A DNA stretch of 64,000 bases. Origin: Streptomyces sp. NRRL B-1140. Its GTDB lineage: Bacteria > Actinomycetota > Actinomycetes > Streptomycetales > Streptomycetaceae. The stretch is taken from positions 124,001-188,000 of the forward strand of contig NZ_LGEA01000136.1 in the NCBI RefSeq assembly GCF_001280065.1. The letters run 5' to 3'. The notes under the pieces were generated by a model. That model had not been told where the DNA came from. It was given only the letters and a program-made list of their open reading frames with translations, and did not search any database. Of this stretch, positions 26,879 through 35,530 are shown in pieces. The translations under genes were made by a program, and so were the position numbers. Within the stretch, counting starts at the first letter, position 1. Each line of letters opens with the position of its first letter.

Positions 26879-28411
26879 TTACGTCGGGTCGATGCCGTGG
26901 CTGCGCAGCCACGGAAGCGGGTCGATCGCCGAGCCGCCGCCCGGGCGCACCTCGAAGTGCAGGTGCGGACCGGTGGAGTTGCCGGAGTTGCCGGAGCGTG
27001 CGATCGGATCGCCGGCCTTCACGGTCGTACCCGAGGGGACCGTGTACGTGGAGAGGTGGCAGTACCACGTCTCCGTGCCGTCCTTCGCGGTGAGGATCAG
27101 CATGTTGCCGTACGCGCTGTTCCACTGGGTGCGCACGGTGCCGTCGGTGGCGGCCATCACGGTCGTGCCGTACGAGACGGGGAAGTCGATGCCGGTGTGC
27201 AGGGACATCCAGTTGATGCCGGACTGGCCGTAGGTGGCGCTGAGTCCGTGGCGTGCGACCGGCAGGGCGAACTTGGGACGCAGCCGCTCCTTGCGGGCCG
27301 CCTCCTCCGCCGCCCGCTTCTTCTCTGCGACCTGCTGGGCCTTGAGGTCGATGCGCTCCTGCGTGCGACTGGCCCGGTCGGCGAAGTCGTCGGCGCCGGC
27401 GGAGAGGCTCTGCAGCTGCGTGTCCAGCTTGTTGTTGGCCGCTGCCGGCTTGACCGGCTGCGCGTCCGCCGCGGTCGTCTGCGCCTCTGCGGCACTGTCG
27501 TCGGAGAAGGTGCCGACGGAGGCGGCGGCGATCCCGGCGACACCCATCACGCACGCCGAGGGCACCGCGATGGTCATCAGCGCCGAGCGCTTGGGGGGCG
27601 TGCGGCGGCGGGAGCGGGAGCCGGCGCGTGAGGCAGCCCGCGAGGACGGGGCCGGGGTGACGTCCTCCTGGCCCTCCAGGAGCGGGGTGACGACGGGCAG
27701 TTCACCGGTGGTGGCCGGCTCGCCGTCGTCCGTGTCGGGGGCGTGATGGCCGGCTTCGGCGGATTCGTCGTACGTGACCTGGTCGAAGGCGGCCGTCTCG
27801 TGCTGGTCGAAGGCAGCGGTCTCGTGCCGGCCGAAGGTTTCGGCAGGGTGCTCGAAGGCGTCGGGAGCCGGTGCGGCGGTGCCGTCGGAGTTCCACTGCG
27901 TGGCGTCGTAGGCGCCCGTGTCGAAGGCCTGCGTGCCCCAGTCCCACTGCTGGGTGTGGTCGGCCGGGTTGCCGGACTGGTCGGGCTGGAGCCAGGCGCC
28001 GGTCTCCCACTGTCCGGTGGCGTCGGGAGACGGGGCCTGGGACGGGATGACCGGCATCGGCTGCTGCTCGGCCGTCCAGGAGGTCGTGTCGTAGACGCCG
28101 GTGTCGTAGGCGGCGTGGTGCTGGGCCGCGTACGCGTCGTAGTGCACGTTCTCGTGCGTGCCGGTGGGCCAGTGGCCGGTGTCGTAGGTGCCCGAGTCGT
28201 GTCCACTGCCCGGCATGTCGCCGAAGAGGGGGTCGGTCGCGAAGCTCGCGGTGGCGTGCCCGGGGGCGTCGAATCCGGTGGCGGGGTACTCGTCGTACGT
28301 GGTGAAGTCGCCGTACTGGGCTTCCTGGGTGTGGTACGACGCGTAGTGCGCGGAGGCGGCGTCGGAAGCCGGAGCCGGGGTCATGGTCCCCGACGGGTGA
28401 CGGTCGTTCAC
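26879..28411 (-). CDS. M23-family (LytM) metallopeptidase with long disordered N-terminus
   Basis: 510 aa. The first 250 residues are a cytoplasmic, low-complexity region rich in Tyr, Asp, Thr, His and Gln (repeats such as YDTGVYDTTSW and FDQHETAAFDQ). A basic stretch (RSRRRTPPKRS) precedes one membrane helix (ALMTIAVPSACVMGVAGIAAASV). Outside are a coiled-coil segment (TQERIDLKAQQVAEKKRAAEEAARKE, in pieces) and the peptidase M23 domain: zinc ligands in SLHTGIDFP (H..D) and GPHLHFEVRP (HxH). All LytM ligands appear present, so it may be an active endopeptidase or an EnvC-like activator. The GTG at 28411 was chosen because AAAGAGAAG lies just upstream and the earlier in-frame start has no site. 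Confidence 0.88.
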   Translation of the reverse strand: MNDRHPSGTMTPAPASDAASAHYASYHTQEAQYGDFTTYDEYPATGFDAPGHATASFATDPLFGDMPGSGHDSGTYDTGHWPTGTHENVHYDAYAAQHHAAYDTGVYDTTSWTAEQQPMPVIPSQAPSPDATGQWETGAWLQPDQSGNPADHTQQWDWGTQAFDTGAYDATQWNSDGTAAPAPDAFEHPAETFGRHETAAFDQHETAAFDQVTYDESAEAGHHAPDTDDGEPATTGELPVVTPLLEGQEDVTPAPSSRAASRAGSRSRRRTPPKRSALMTIAVPSACVMGVAGIAAASVGTFSDDSAAEAQTTAADAQPVKPAAANNKLDTQLQSLSAGADDFADRASRTQERIDLKAQQVAEKKRAAEEAARKERLRPKFALPVARHGLSATYGQSGINWMSLHTGIDFPVSYGTTVMAATDGTVRTQWNSAYGNMLILTAKDGTETWYCHLSTYTVPSGTTVKAGDPIARSGNSGNSTGPHLHFEVRPGGGSAIDPLPWLRSHGIDPT

Positions 28412-28630
28412 CAACTTCTCTTTCGCCTCGACAACAGGGGCTGCCAGAGCAGTGCGGCGACTGTACCCGGCGGTACGCGGGCACGACAATCTTCGGCAGG
28501 TTTCGCGCGCGCAGGAAACGGGCATTCGGCCGTGTTTTGGCGGACGACGGGCACGGACTTGGCCCTGTGTTCGAAGTTTGTTCGAGGTTGATCGATGCTG
28601 TCGCGTCGAGTGACCGCTGTATGACGAGTC

Positions 28631-29494
28631 TCAGGCGACTGTCAGATCGTCGGTGTGTTCGGCGGACGGTTCACCCGGGAGAGCCGTGTCGAGCACCTGC
28701 CGTACGCCGTCGGCGACGGCGGGGTGCACGGGCAAAGCGAGATGGCCGATGCCCGTCACGCGCACGTTCTGCGCCATCAGATCGGGATGGTCGATGCAGG
28801 CCGTCTCCGGCGGGTCCATCACATGGTCCATATCGCTCCAGAAACCGACGAAGTGCGTACGGCAGTCAGGGGCGGGCGCGGTGAGCTCCTCGAGCACCGG
28901 TGAGCCGGGGCGCATCTGGCGCACGATGGGGTGCGCGTCGGCGAAGGGCACCACTCGGGTTCCCGAGTGCGGCGTGCCGAGCGTGACAAGGGTCCGCACA
29001 TGCCTGTCGCCGCCGAGGCGCTGTACGTAGTAACGCGCTATCAGGCCGCCCAGGCTGTGCCCGACGATGTCGATCTGCCGGGCGCCCGTACGCTCGCAGA
29101 GCTCCTCGACGCGTCGGCCGAGCAGTTCGGCGGCGGCGCGTATGTCGCAGGTCAGCGGCGAGTAGTTGAGGCACTCGATCTGCTGCCTGCCGTGCTGGGC
29201 GAGGCTGCGGCGCAACAGGACGAAGACCGAGCGGTTGTCGATGAAGCCGTGCAGCAGGAGAACCGGTGGCTTGGCCTGCGTGGGCAGTTGGGCGGCACCG
29301 TCCGCCGGCAGCGCCGGGACGGGGACGCGCCGCTCCTGGGTGATCCCGGACGGATAGAGAAGGAGGTGCCCGGCCAGGATCGCGATCTCCAGGGCCGTGG
29401 CCTTCAGGAGAGCCATGGAGAGTCCCGCCAGCCGGCCCGGCAACAGGCGCTCGCAGAGCGGAAGAAAGGGCAGAGCAGCCCTGGTGACCTTCAT
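28631..29494 (-). CDS. Alpha/beta-hydrolase, lipase-like
   Basis: 287 aa. The N-terminal 50 residues are hydrophobic (RLAGLSMALLKATALEIAILAGHLLL) and probably form a membrane anchor or signal. The hydrolase core has PVLLLHGFIDNRS (oxyanion region), the nucleophile elbow IDIVGHSLGGLIARYY (Ser147), and candidate acid and His near FWSDMDHVMDPPE and GIGHLALPVHP. This order fits the triacylglycerol lipase/esterase EstA-LipB family. AGGAGG six bases before the ATG at 29494 makes the start clear, although the frame is open upstream. It is divergent from icmB with 521 bases between. The natural ester substrate is unknown. Confidence 0.87.
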   Translation of the reverse strand: MKVTRAALPFLPLCERLLPGRLAGLSMALLKATALEIAILAGHLLLYPSGITQERRVPVPALPADGAAQLPTQAKPPVLLLHGFIDNRSVFVLLRRSLAQHGRQQIECLNYSPLTCDIRAAAELLGRRVEELCERTGARQIDIVGHSLGGLIARYYVQRLGGDRHVRTLVTLGTPHSGTRVVPFADAHPIVRQMRPGSPVLEELTAPAPDCRTHFVGFWSDMDHVMDPPETACIDHPDLMAQNVRVTGIGHLALPVHPAVADGVRQVLDTALPGEPSAEHTDDLTVA

Positions 29495-30015
29495 GGCCGA
29501 CCTCCTGTCGGCACGCGGCAGGACGGCTTTGCCCCCCGTGTGCCCTCGTGGAAAGCAGCTGCGAAGACGGCCGGCCATGACCGCGAGAGCGGCGTGAGCC
29601 GCGTGAGCTGCGGGGGCGGAACACGGCGTGTGGCGTGTGTGACGCCGGTGGTGCGACGGGGGTCCCCGATCGGCGGGGTGACGAGGCTCCCCGCCGGTGT
29701 GCCGTGTCTGCCTTGCGTGCTGTGTGTGCGGTGCGTGCCCTGCCTGCCCTCGCCGAGGTGCCCTGCCGCCGCGGTGCGTGGATGACGCGGCGGGACGGCG
29801 GCCTCGATGCGGCTCCCCTTGCGCTTGTCCCATCGTGTGATTTCCCCCTCGGTATCCACCGCGAAACTGCCGGTTGCGGGATCCTGGAGATAACGTTCGT
29901 TCACTTGCCCGGACGGTTCGGGGCGGGGTGTCCGCGCGGTGCGGCGTGTACGGCTTGCTCGATGTGTGCGGTACTTGTCTGTACCGATGGATGTAGTCGC
30001 TTCATGGAGGCAGTG
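29495..30015. other. 521-base divergent intergenic region with an operator-like repeat
   Basis: It lies between the lipase-like gene (minus) and icmB (plus). Much of it (29590-29760) is a degenerate GTG/GCGTG-rich tract. At 29969-29986 there is a perfect inverted repeat CGGTAC / GTACCG with a 6-base spacer, about 30 bases before the icmB start; it may be a regulator site. I see no gene. Confidence 0.45.
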
Positions 30016-30432
<417 letters not shown>

Positions 30433-30617
30433 ACCCCCTGCGGCCCGGCCCGGACGTCCGCGCCCGGCCTGAGGCGCCCCCGGCGGCGGGTTCGGCGGGA
30501 GCCCGGCACCGGTTACCCCCGGTGACCGTCCCGGTCGTGGGCATGCCCGGCGGTGAGTTGTCGCGGGAGGGTAACCGTCGCCGGGTGCCGCGGGGTGCCC
30601 GTCGGCGAGCGGCGACG

Positions 30618-32459
30618 TCAGGCCGCTCCCAGTTCCTCGGCCATCGCCGCGCGCAGACGCAGGGTCGTGACCAGGCGCTGGAAGGCCTCCGCCCAGTAGC
30701 CGCCCGCTCCCGGTGAGGCGTTCTCCGGCTCGTCGGGTACGGCCAGCAGGGCGTCGAGCCGGGAGGCCTCGGACGGGTCCAGGCAGCGTTCGGCCAGTCC
30801 CATCACTCCGCTGAAACTCCATGGATAACTCCCCGCGTCCCGAGCGATGTTCAGCGCGTCCACCACGGCCCGGCCGAGCGGCGCCCCCCAGGGCACCGCG
30901 CACACCCCGAGCAACTGGAAGGCTTCGGACAGGCCGTGCGTGCCGATGAAGCCGGCGACCCATTCGGTCCGTTCGGCGGCGTTCAGCGTGCCGAGCAGCC
31001 GGGCGCGTTCGGCCAGGGACACGGCCCCCGGGCCGCCCGCTTCCGGCGCCGACGGATCGCCGAGCAACGCGCGTGACCACTCGGCGTCCCGCTGGCGTAC
31101 CGCCGCCCGGCACCACGCCGCATGCAGTTCGCCCTGCCAGTCGTCCGCCACCGGCAGCGCCACGATCTCCCGGGGCGTGCGGCCGCCGAGCCGCCGCGAC
31201 CAGGTCGAGAGCGGTGCCGCCTCCACCAACTGACCGAACCACCAGGACCGTTCACCCCGTCCTGCGGGGGCCTTCGCCACGACGCCGTCGCGTTCCATGC
31301 CCGGATCGCACTCGTGCGGCGCTTCGACGGCGATCGCCGGAGCGGCCTCCATTGCTTCCCTGGCTTCCGTGGCCCCAACGGCTCCCATGGGGCCGGTGAG
31401 TCCGGTGAGTCCGGTGAGTTCGGTGAGTTCCGTGAGTCCGGTGAGTTCGGTGGTTCCCGTGGGCGGCCCAGGGTGTCCGGTGGGTCTGGCTCCGGTGGAC
31501 GCCGAGGCCGGCGCCGTTCCCCCGTGCCCTTCGTTCTCGGTGATGGTCCGCAGGGGCCGCGGTGTCCGCACGTGGTCGATGGCCACACATGCATGTGCCC
31601 TGACCGCCATCCGGCCGGCGAGCGCCGAACCCGGCAGGGCCGACAGCAGTTCCGCCGCCGTCGCCCGGACGTTGCGGCTGCGGTCGGCCAGAGCCTGCTC
31701 CAGGAAGGGCTCGTCGTCCGGGCCCAGGCCCGCGCGCAGCGAATCGAGGAACATCAGCCGGTCCTCGGCCCGTTCCGTCGCCCATGTCGTCGCGAGCAGG
31801 TCACGGGCGGCGGCCGGTTCGCGTGAGCGCAGGGCGGACAAGAGGGCGACGCGTTCGGCGAACAACCCCTCCTGCCAGAGTTGCCGCACCCTGTCGCCGT
31901 CCTCGGGGTGCGGAAGGGCTGTGCCGCCGCCCGGGGTCGAGCGCAGGGCGAACCGCCAGTCCGGGTTGAGCCGTGCCAGCCACAGGGCCCGGGGCCCCGC
32001 GAACTCCAGTGCCGCCGGGCGCAGGTCGGTACGCCCCCGGGCCGCGTCCAGCAACGCCGGAAGCAGCTGCGGGGGCGGTGCAAAACCACGGGCGTTCGCC
32101 ACCGCGAGCCACTGCGGCAGCAGTTCCGTCAGGTCGGGTGCGGTGCCCCGGCGGCCACCGCCGGACGGGCCGGGGCGGTCGGCCAGCAGCAACGCGAGCC
32201 TGCGGGCGGCTGCCGGCGGCAGTGGCGGACGGGTGTCCGGCGGAGCCGGCTGTGGCCGCTCGGCCGCCCGCGCCGGGCGCAGACCGGCCCGTCGTCGCAC
32301 GGTTTCCGCGGCCGCCGCGTCCAGCAGGGCCGTGGATGCGGCCGGGCCGGGCGCCGTGCCGGGCGGCGTGCGGCGGTCCGTGCCGAGCAGCGCGGTGGTG
32401 ACGAGCCCCTCCCAGGCGTTCGCGCCGGGCGCGTCCACAGGAGCGGAGGTCCTGGTCAT
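30618..32459 (-). CDS. DUF5691-like helical-repeat protein of the MoxR/VWA cluster
   Basis: 613 aa, soluble, no signal peptide. The start MTRTSAPVDAPGANAWEGLVTTALLGTDRR matches the DUF5691 family (NAWexLvtxAllGTdR). The rest is Ala/Leu/Arg-rich and predicted helical, with HEAT-like segments (LEQALADRSRNVRATAAELLSALP in pieces, and LDALLAVPDEPE near the end). A low-complexity insert of LTxLTG units interrupts the middle. ATG 32459 has AAAGGAAG upstream. The gene follows the SWIM gene by 192 bases on the same strand, so it probably shares that operon and its damage-type promoter. No enzymatic motif is visible; a scaffold or target-recognition role is inference. Confidence 0.8.
   Translation of the reverse strand: MTRTSAPVDAPGANAWEGLVTTALLGTDRRTPPGTAPGPAASTALLDAAAAETVRRRAGLRPARAAERPQPAPPDTRPPLPPAAARRLALLLADRPGPSGGGRRGTAPDLTELLPQWLAVANARGFAPPPQLLPALLDAARGRTDLRPAALEFAGPRALWLARLNPDWRFALRSTPGGGTALPHPEDGDRVRQLWQEGLFAERVALLSALRSREPAAARDLLATTWATERAEDRLMFLDSLRAGLGPDDEPFLEQALADRSRNVRATAAELLSALPGSALAGRMAVRAHACVAIDHVRTPRPLRTITENEGHGGTAPASASTGARPTGHPGPPTGTTELTGLTELTELTGLTGLTGPMGAVGATEAREAMEAAPAIAVEAPHECDPGMERDGVVAKAPAGRGERSWWFGQLVEAAPLSTWSRRLGGRTPREIVALPVADDWQGELHAAWCRAAVRQRDAEWSRALLGDPSAPEAGGPGAVSLAERARLLGTLNAAERTEWVAGFIGTHGLSEAFQLLGVCAVPWGAPLGRAVVDALNIARDAGSYPWSFSGVMGLAERCLDPSEASRLDALLAVPDEPENASPGAGGYWAEAFQRLVTTLRLRAAMAEELGAA
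31394..31455 (-). repeat. 9-base tandem repeat in the DUF5691-like gene
   Basis: On the + strand the unit CCGGTGAGT recurs with small changes (TTCGGTGAG, TCCGTGAGT) about six times. On the coding strand it encodes LTxLTG-type units (TELTGLTELTELTGLTG). The frame is maintained because the unit is nine bases. Confidence 0.75.
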
Positions 32460-32536
32460 GAGCTTCCTTTCCCCGCGGGAGGCCCGGTAGTTGAAGGCTC
32501 GCACTTACCGGTTGTCCCGTGATGCCTGAAAGATGC

Positions 32537-32603
32537 GTGAGTCTTGGGGTCGGTGAGTCCGCGGGGCGGGTGAGTCCGCAGGGCGGATGAGTCCTCGGGC
32601 TGG
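32537..32603. repeat. 17-base tandem repeat between the SWIM and DUF5691-like genes
   Basis: Four units beginning GTGAGTC start at 32537, 32553, 32570 and 32587 (16, 17, 17 and 17 bases), of the form GTGAGTCCGCGGGGCGG. The tract lies within the presumed operon, upstream of the DUF5691-like start. Confidence 0.75.
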
Positions 32604-32651
32604 AGCAAGGTGGAGGGAAGGTGCGGCGGGTTCCAGGCCGCTGTGGCGGGC

Positions 32652-34007
32652 TCAGCAGAGCGCGACCGCGTCCCCCGGGCCCTCCGGCCAGGCCGTCAGC
32701 GGGGTGAAGCCCAGGTGGCCGCATTCGCCGAAGACCCTGACCGGGGCCCCGCCCGACAAGGCGACCAGCCGCCACAGGCCCGGCCGGGAACGCGCTGCCG
32801 GAGTGAGCGGCAACGCCGCCTCCCCGTCGGCGTCCGCCAGTTGCCAGGAGTCGCCGTCCGGGACCGGAACGACTCGGTCCAGCGTCACCGGGACGGACTC
32901 CAGCCACGGGTCGTCGCGCAGGGCGTCGCCGTACCGTGCCACCGCCTGTGACGTCGTCGTCCCCGGCGGACGTAGCGCCGAGGGCGCGGCCGGGGCGAAC
33001 TGCTCGCCCAGGGCCACCCGCGGCTGCCCGGCGCCCGGGTAGGCGGACACCTCGGCGTCCAGGGCCAGTCCCACGGGCAGCGCCTGCTCGGGGGCGCGGC
33101 CCGCGGCGCCATAAGAGAGGAGGAGGACGGTACGGAGCGAGTCGGTGCCGTGCAGCCAGATCCGGCGGGTCGTCAGGCGCGGGTCGGTCGTGTCGTACTG
33201 GGCCAGGACCAGCCAGCGGTCGCGCAGCGGCGGGCCGTCGGCGGCGGCCGGGAGGCCCACGCGGGAGCGGACCGTGGCGGCGAGGCCGTCCGGGAGCCGC
33301 TCGCGGCGCAGCCAGCCCTGACCGAGGAGATGCAGCAGCGCGCACTCCTCCAGCAGCCGCACCGGCCAGCCCGGACCCGTGGCCGGAATCGACCCCAACT
33401 CCCGCACCCTGCTCGCCAGCCCCTGGGCCTGGGCGTCGACCATGCGGGCCGCCGTCTCCTCCCACAGGCCGTATCCCGACTGCTCCGCGCTCGCCAGGCC
33501 GCCGCGCAGCAGGTCGGCCAGACGCTGCTCCAGCTCCACCGCGCCCGCCGTGACCCGCTCGGCCCGGCGCTCCGCCCGGCGCCGCGCCGCCTCCGGATCA
33601 GCGGACCCGGCCGACGCTCCGGAGCCGTCCGCGGCCTTCTTCTCCTCCGCCCGCCTGCGCCGCCCCGCCGTCCACTGCCCGGCCCACTCCGGCGCCTGCC
33701 CGGGTGGTACCACCGCGTCGTCGGCAGCCCAGAGCAACAGCAGCCCGAGCGCGTGCTTGCACGGGAACTTGCGGCTCGGACACGTGCACGTGTACGCGGG
33801 CCCCGCGGCGTCCGCGATGTCGACGATCGTCTGATACGGCTTGCTCCCGCTGCCCTTGCACAGCCCCCACACCGTCCCCTCGTCGGAACACCCCGCCTCC
33901 GACCACGGTCCCGCCGCGCCGAGTTTGCTTCCCGCTTTGCGTGATGCCGCGTCAGGTGCCAGTGCCAGCACCTGGTCCGCGGTCCAGCGCACCCCCTGCT
34001 GAGTCAT
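32652..34007 (-). CDS. SWIM zinc-finger protein
   Basis: 451 aa. After a start MTQQGVRWTADQVLALAPDA, the SWIM motif CxCxnCxH is at about residues 75-88 (YTCTCPSRKFPCKHALGLLL). Next comes a basic Arg/Lys/Glu linker, then an Ala/Arg-rich helical region and a beta-rich C-terminal half of unknown fold. SWIM domains bind DNA or proteins; in this cluster the SWIM protein is a constant partner of the MoxR and DUF5682 genes. ATG 34007 has no Shine-Dalgarno; a TAACGT -10 ends seven bases upstream, so the message should be leaderless. The 451-residue start is preferred because longer in-frame extensions run across the neighbouring promoter. Confidence 0.87.
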   Translation of the reverse strand: MTQQGVRWTADQVLALAPDAASRKAGSKLGAAGPWSEAGCSDEGTVWGLCKGSGSKPYQTIVDIADAAGPAYTCTCPSRKFPCKHALGLLLLWAADDAVVPPGQAPEWAGQWTAGRRRRAEEKKAADGSGASAGSADPEAARRRAERRAERVTAGAVELEQRLADLLRGGLASAEQSGYGLWEETAARMVDAQAQGLASRVRELGSIPATGPGWPVRLLEECALLHLLGQGWLRRERLPDGLAATVRSRVGLPAAADGPPLRDRWLVLAQYDTTDPRLTTRRIWLHGTDSLRTVLLLSYGAAGRAPEQALPVGLALDAEVSAYPGAGQPRVALGEQFAPAAPSALRPPGTTTSQAVARYGDALRDDPWLESVPVTLDRVVPVPDGDSWQLADADGEAALPLTPAARSRPGLWRLVALSGGAPVRVFGECGHLGFTPLTAWPEGPGDAVALC

Positions 34008-34014
34008 GCCGACG

Positions 34015-34037
34015 ACGTTAGATCCCGCCACTGACAA
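34015..34037 (-). promoter_or_regulatory. PafBC-type damage promoter of the SWIM operon
   Basis: On the minus strand TTGTCAGTG, then eight bases, then TAACGT: an exact match to TTGTCRGTG-N8-TAnnnT. It is seven bases from the SWIM ATG. Confidence 0.8.
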
Positions 34038-34086
34038 TCGGGTCCGCGAGCGCCTCCAGCGGGGCGTTTTCGCAGGTCGGGACGCA

Positions 34087-34109
34087 TTGTCAGTGGTGTG
34101 GTGCAACGT
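34087..34109 (+). promoter_or_regulatory. PafBC-type damage promoter of the MoxR operon
   Basis: TTGTCAGTG, eight bases, then CAACGT; the first -10 base deviates from TAnnnT. With its partner on the other strand it forms an 11-bp inverted repeat, CCACTGACAAT and ATTGTCAGTGG, flanking the 49-base centre of the divergent promoter region. Confidence 0.7.
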
Positions 34110-34151
34110 TGGTGCCAGATCCGAACGGCCGAGCCGGAGGGGGACTTTGCC

Positions 34152-35282
34152 ATGACTGTGTCCGTGGAGCCGACGTCCGTCGAAGCGGGGGAGACGGAAG
34201 CGACCCAGGCGTTGCGACCGCACGCCGAGGACGCCTTCGCCGCGGAACTCGCCGCGCTGGCCGCCCAGGACGACCGTCCGCGCCCGGTCCGCTGGAAGCT
34301 GTCGCCCTGGGCCGTCGCCACATACCTGCTCGGCGGGACGCTGCCGGACGGCACGGTGATCAGCCCCAAGTACGTCGGCCCGCGCCGGATCGTCGAGGTC
34401 GCCGTCACCACGCTCGCCACCGACCGCGCCCTGCTCCTGCTCGGCGTGCCGGGCACCGCGAAGACCTGGGTCTCCGAACACCTGGCCGCGGCGGTCAGCG
34501 GCGACTCCACGCTGCTCGTGCAGGGCACCGCCGGCACCCCGGAGGAGGCCATCCGCTACGGCTGGAACTACGCGCAGCTGCTCGCCCACGGCCCGAGCCG
34601 GAACGCCCTCGTGCCCAGCCCCGTCATGCGGGCCATGGCGGAGGGCATGACGGCCCGTGTCGAGGAGCTGACGCGTATCCCGGCCGACGTGCAGGACACG
34701 CTCATCACGATCCTTTCGGAGAAGACGCTGCCGATACCGGAACTGGGCCAAGAGGTGCAGGCGGTCCGCGGCTTCAACCTGATCGCCACGGCCAACGACC
34801 GCGACCGCGGGGTCAACGAGCTGTCCAGCGCCCTGCGCCGCCGCTTCAACACGGTGGTGCTGCCGCTGCCGGAGAGCCCCGAGGCCGAGGTCGACATCGT
34901 CTCGCGGCGCGTCGGCCAGATCGGCCGCTCCCTCGACCTGCCGGCCGCGCCCGACGGGCTCGCCGAGATCCGCCGGGTGGTCACGGTCTTCCGCGAGCTG
35001 CGCGACGGAGTCACGGCCGACGGCCGGACGAAACTGAAGTCGCCCAGCGGCACGCTGTCCACGGCCGAGGCGATCTCCGTCGTCACCAACGGCCTCGCTC
35101 TCGCCGCCCACTTCGGCGACGGTGTGCTGCGGCCGGGCGACGTCGCCGCGGGCATCCTCGGCGCGGTGGTCCGCGACCCTGCGGCGGACCGCGTCATCTG
35201 GCAGGAGTACCTGGAGACGGTGGTCCGCGAGCGCGACGGCTGGAAGGACTTCTACCGGGCCTGCCGCGAGGTGAGCGTGTGA
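34152..35282 (+). CDS. MoxR-type AAA+ ATPase
   Basis: 376 aa. Walker A is GVPGTAKT (about 98-105). The Walker B position reads ARVEELTRIP, with Glu where Asp is usual. Sensor 1 is in FNLIATANDRDRG, followed by the arginine-rich SSALRRRFNTV that supplies the Arg finger. A lid domain follows. MoxR ATPases pair with VWA proteins and act as chaperone-like motors on partner proteins. ATG 34152 is preceded by GGAGG about ten bases upstream. It is the first gene of the rightward operon (DUF5682, small ORF, VWA follow) and has a damage-type promoter. The charged N-terminal 50 residues are probably disordered. Confidence 0.9.
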   Translation: MTVSVEPTSVEAGETEATQALRPHAEDAFAAELAALAAQDDRPRPVRWKLSPWAVATYLLGGTLPDGTVISPKYVGPRRIVEVAVTTLATDRALLLLGVPGTAKTWVSEHLAAAVSGDSTLLVQGTAGTPEEAIRYGWNYAQLLAHGPSRNALVPSPVMRAMAEGMTARVEELTRIPADVQDTLITILSEKTLPIPELGQEVQAVRGFNLIATANDRDRGVNELSSALRRRFNTVVLPLPESPEAEVDIVSRRVGQIGRSLDLPAAPDGLAEIRRVVTVFRELRDGVTADGRTKLKSPSGTLSTAEAISVVTNGLALAAHFGDGVLRPGDVAAGILGAVVRDPAADRVIWQEYLETVVRERDGWKDFYRACREVSV

Positions 35283-35415
35283 GCGACGCGGGCGGATCAG
35301 GTGCGTCGGCACTCGGGCCGCCCGGCCCGCGCCGTCGGCGAGGGCACCGTCGCAGCGGCCTCGACCGCCGCCACCGGGGCGCCGGTGAGCGGGAGGCCGA
35401 CGTCGAGCGGTCCGC

Positions 35416-35455
35416 AACAGGACGCGCACAACAGGACGCGCACAACAGGACGTAC
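35416..35455 (+). repeat. 14-base tandem repeat in the MoxR-DUF5682 gap
   Basis: Unit AACAGGACGCGCAC occurs at 35416 and 35430, with a partial third copy from 35444, inside the 248-base gap after the MoxR stop. The gap otherwise holds no convincing ORF. Confidence 0.75.
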
Positions 35456-35530
35456 GAGAACAAGGCGTGCGGGACCGGACTGGCGGGACCGGACGCGCTG
35501 CCGGGGCATGCGGGACGGAAGGGGGATGAG

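Noticed and set aside
34008..35429. Long N-terminal extension of the SWIM protein on the minus strand
   Set aside because: It would be antisense to the MoxR gene and cross both damage-type promoters; the leaderless ATG at 34007 fits the promoter and the family.
34109..35530. Upstream extension of the DUF5682 frame through the whole MoxR gene
   Set aside because: The frame is open only because of high GC. It overlaps the MoxR gene completely, has no ribosome site and its composition is Arg/Pro/Gly shadow-like; the ATG at 35531 has a good site and starts the conserved region.
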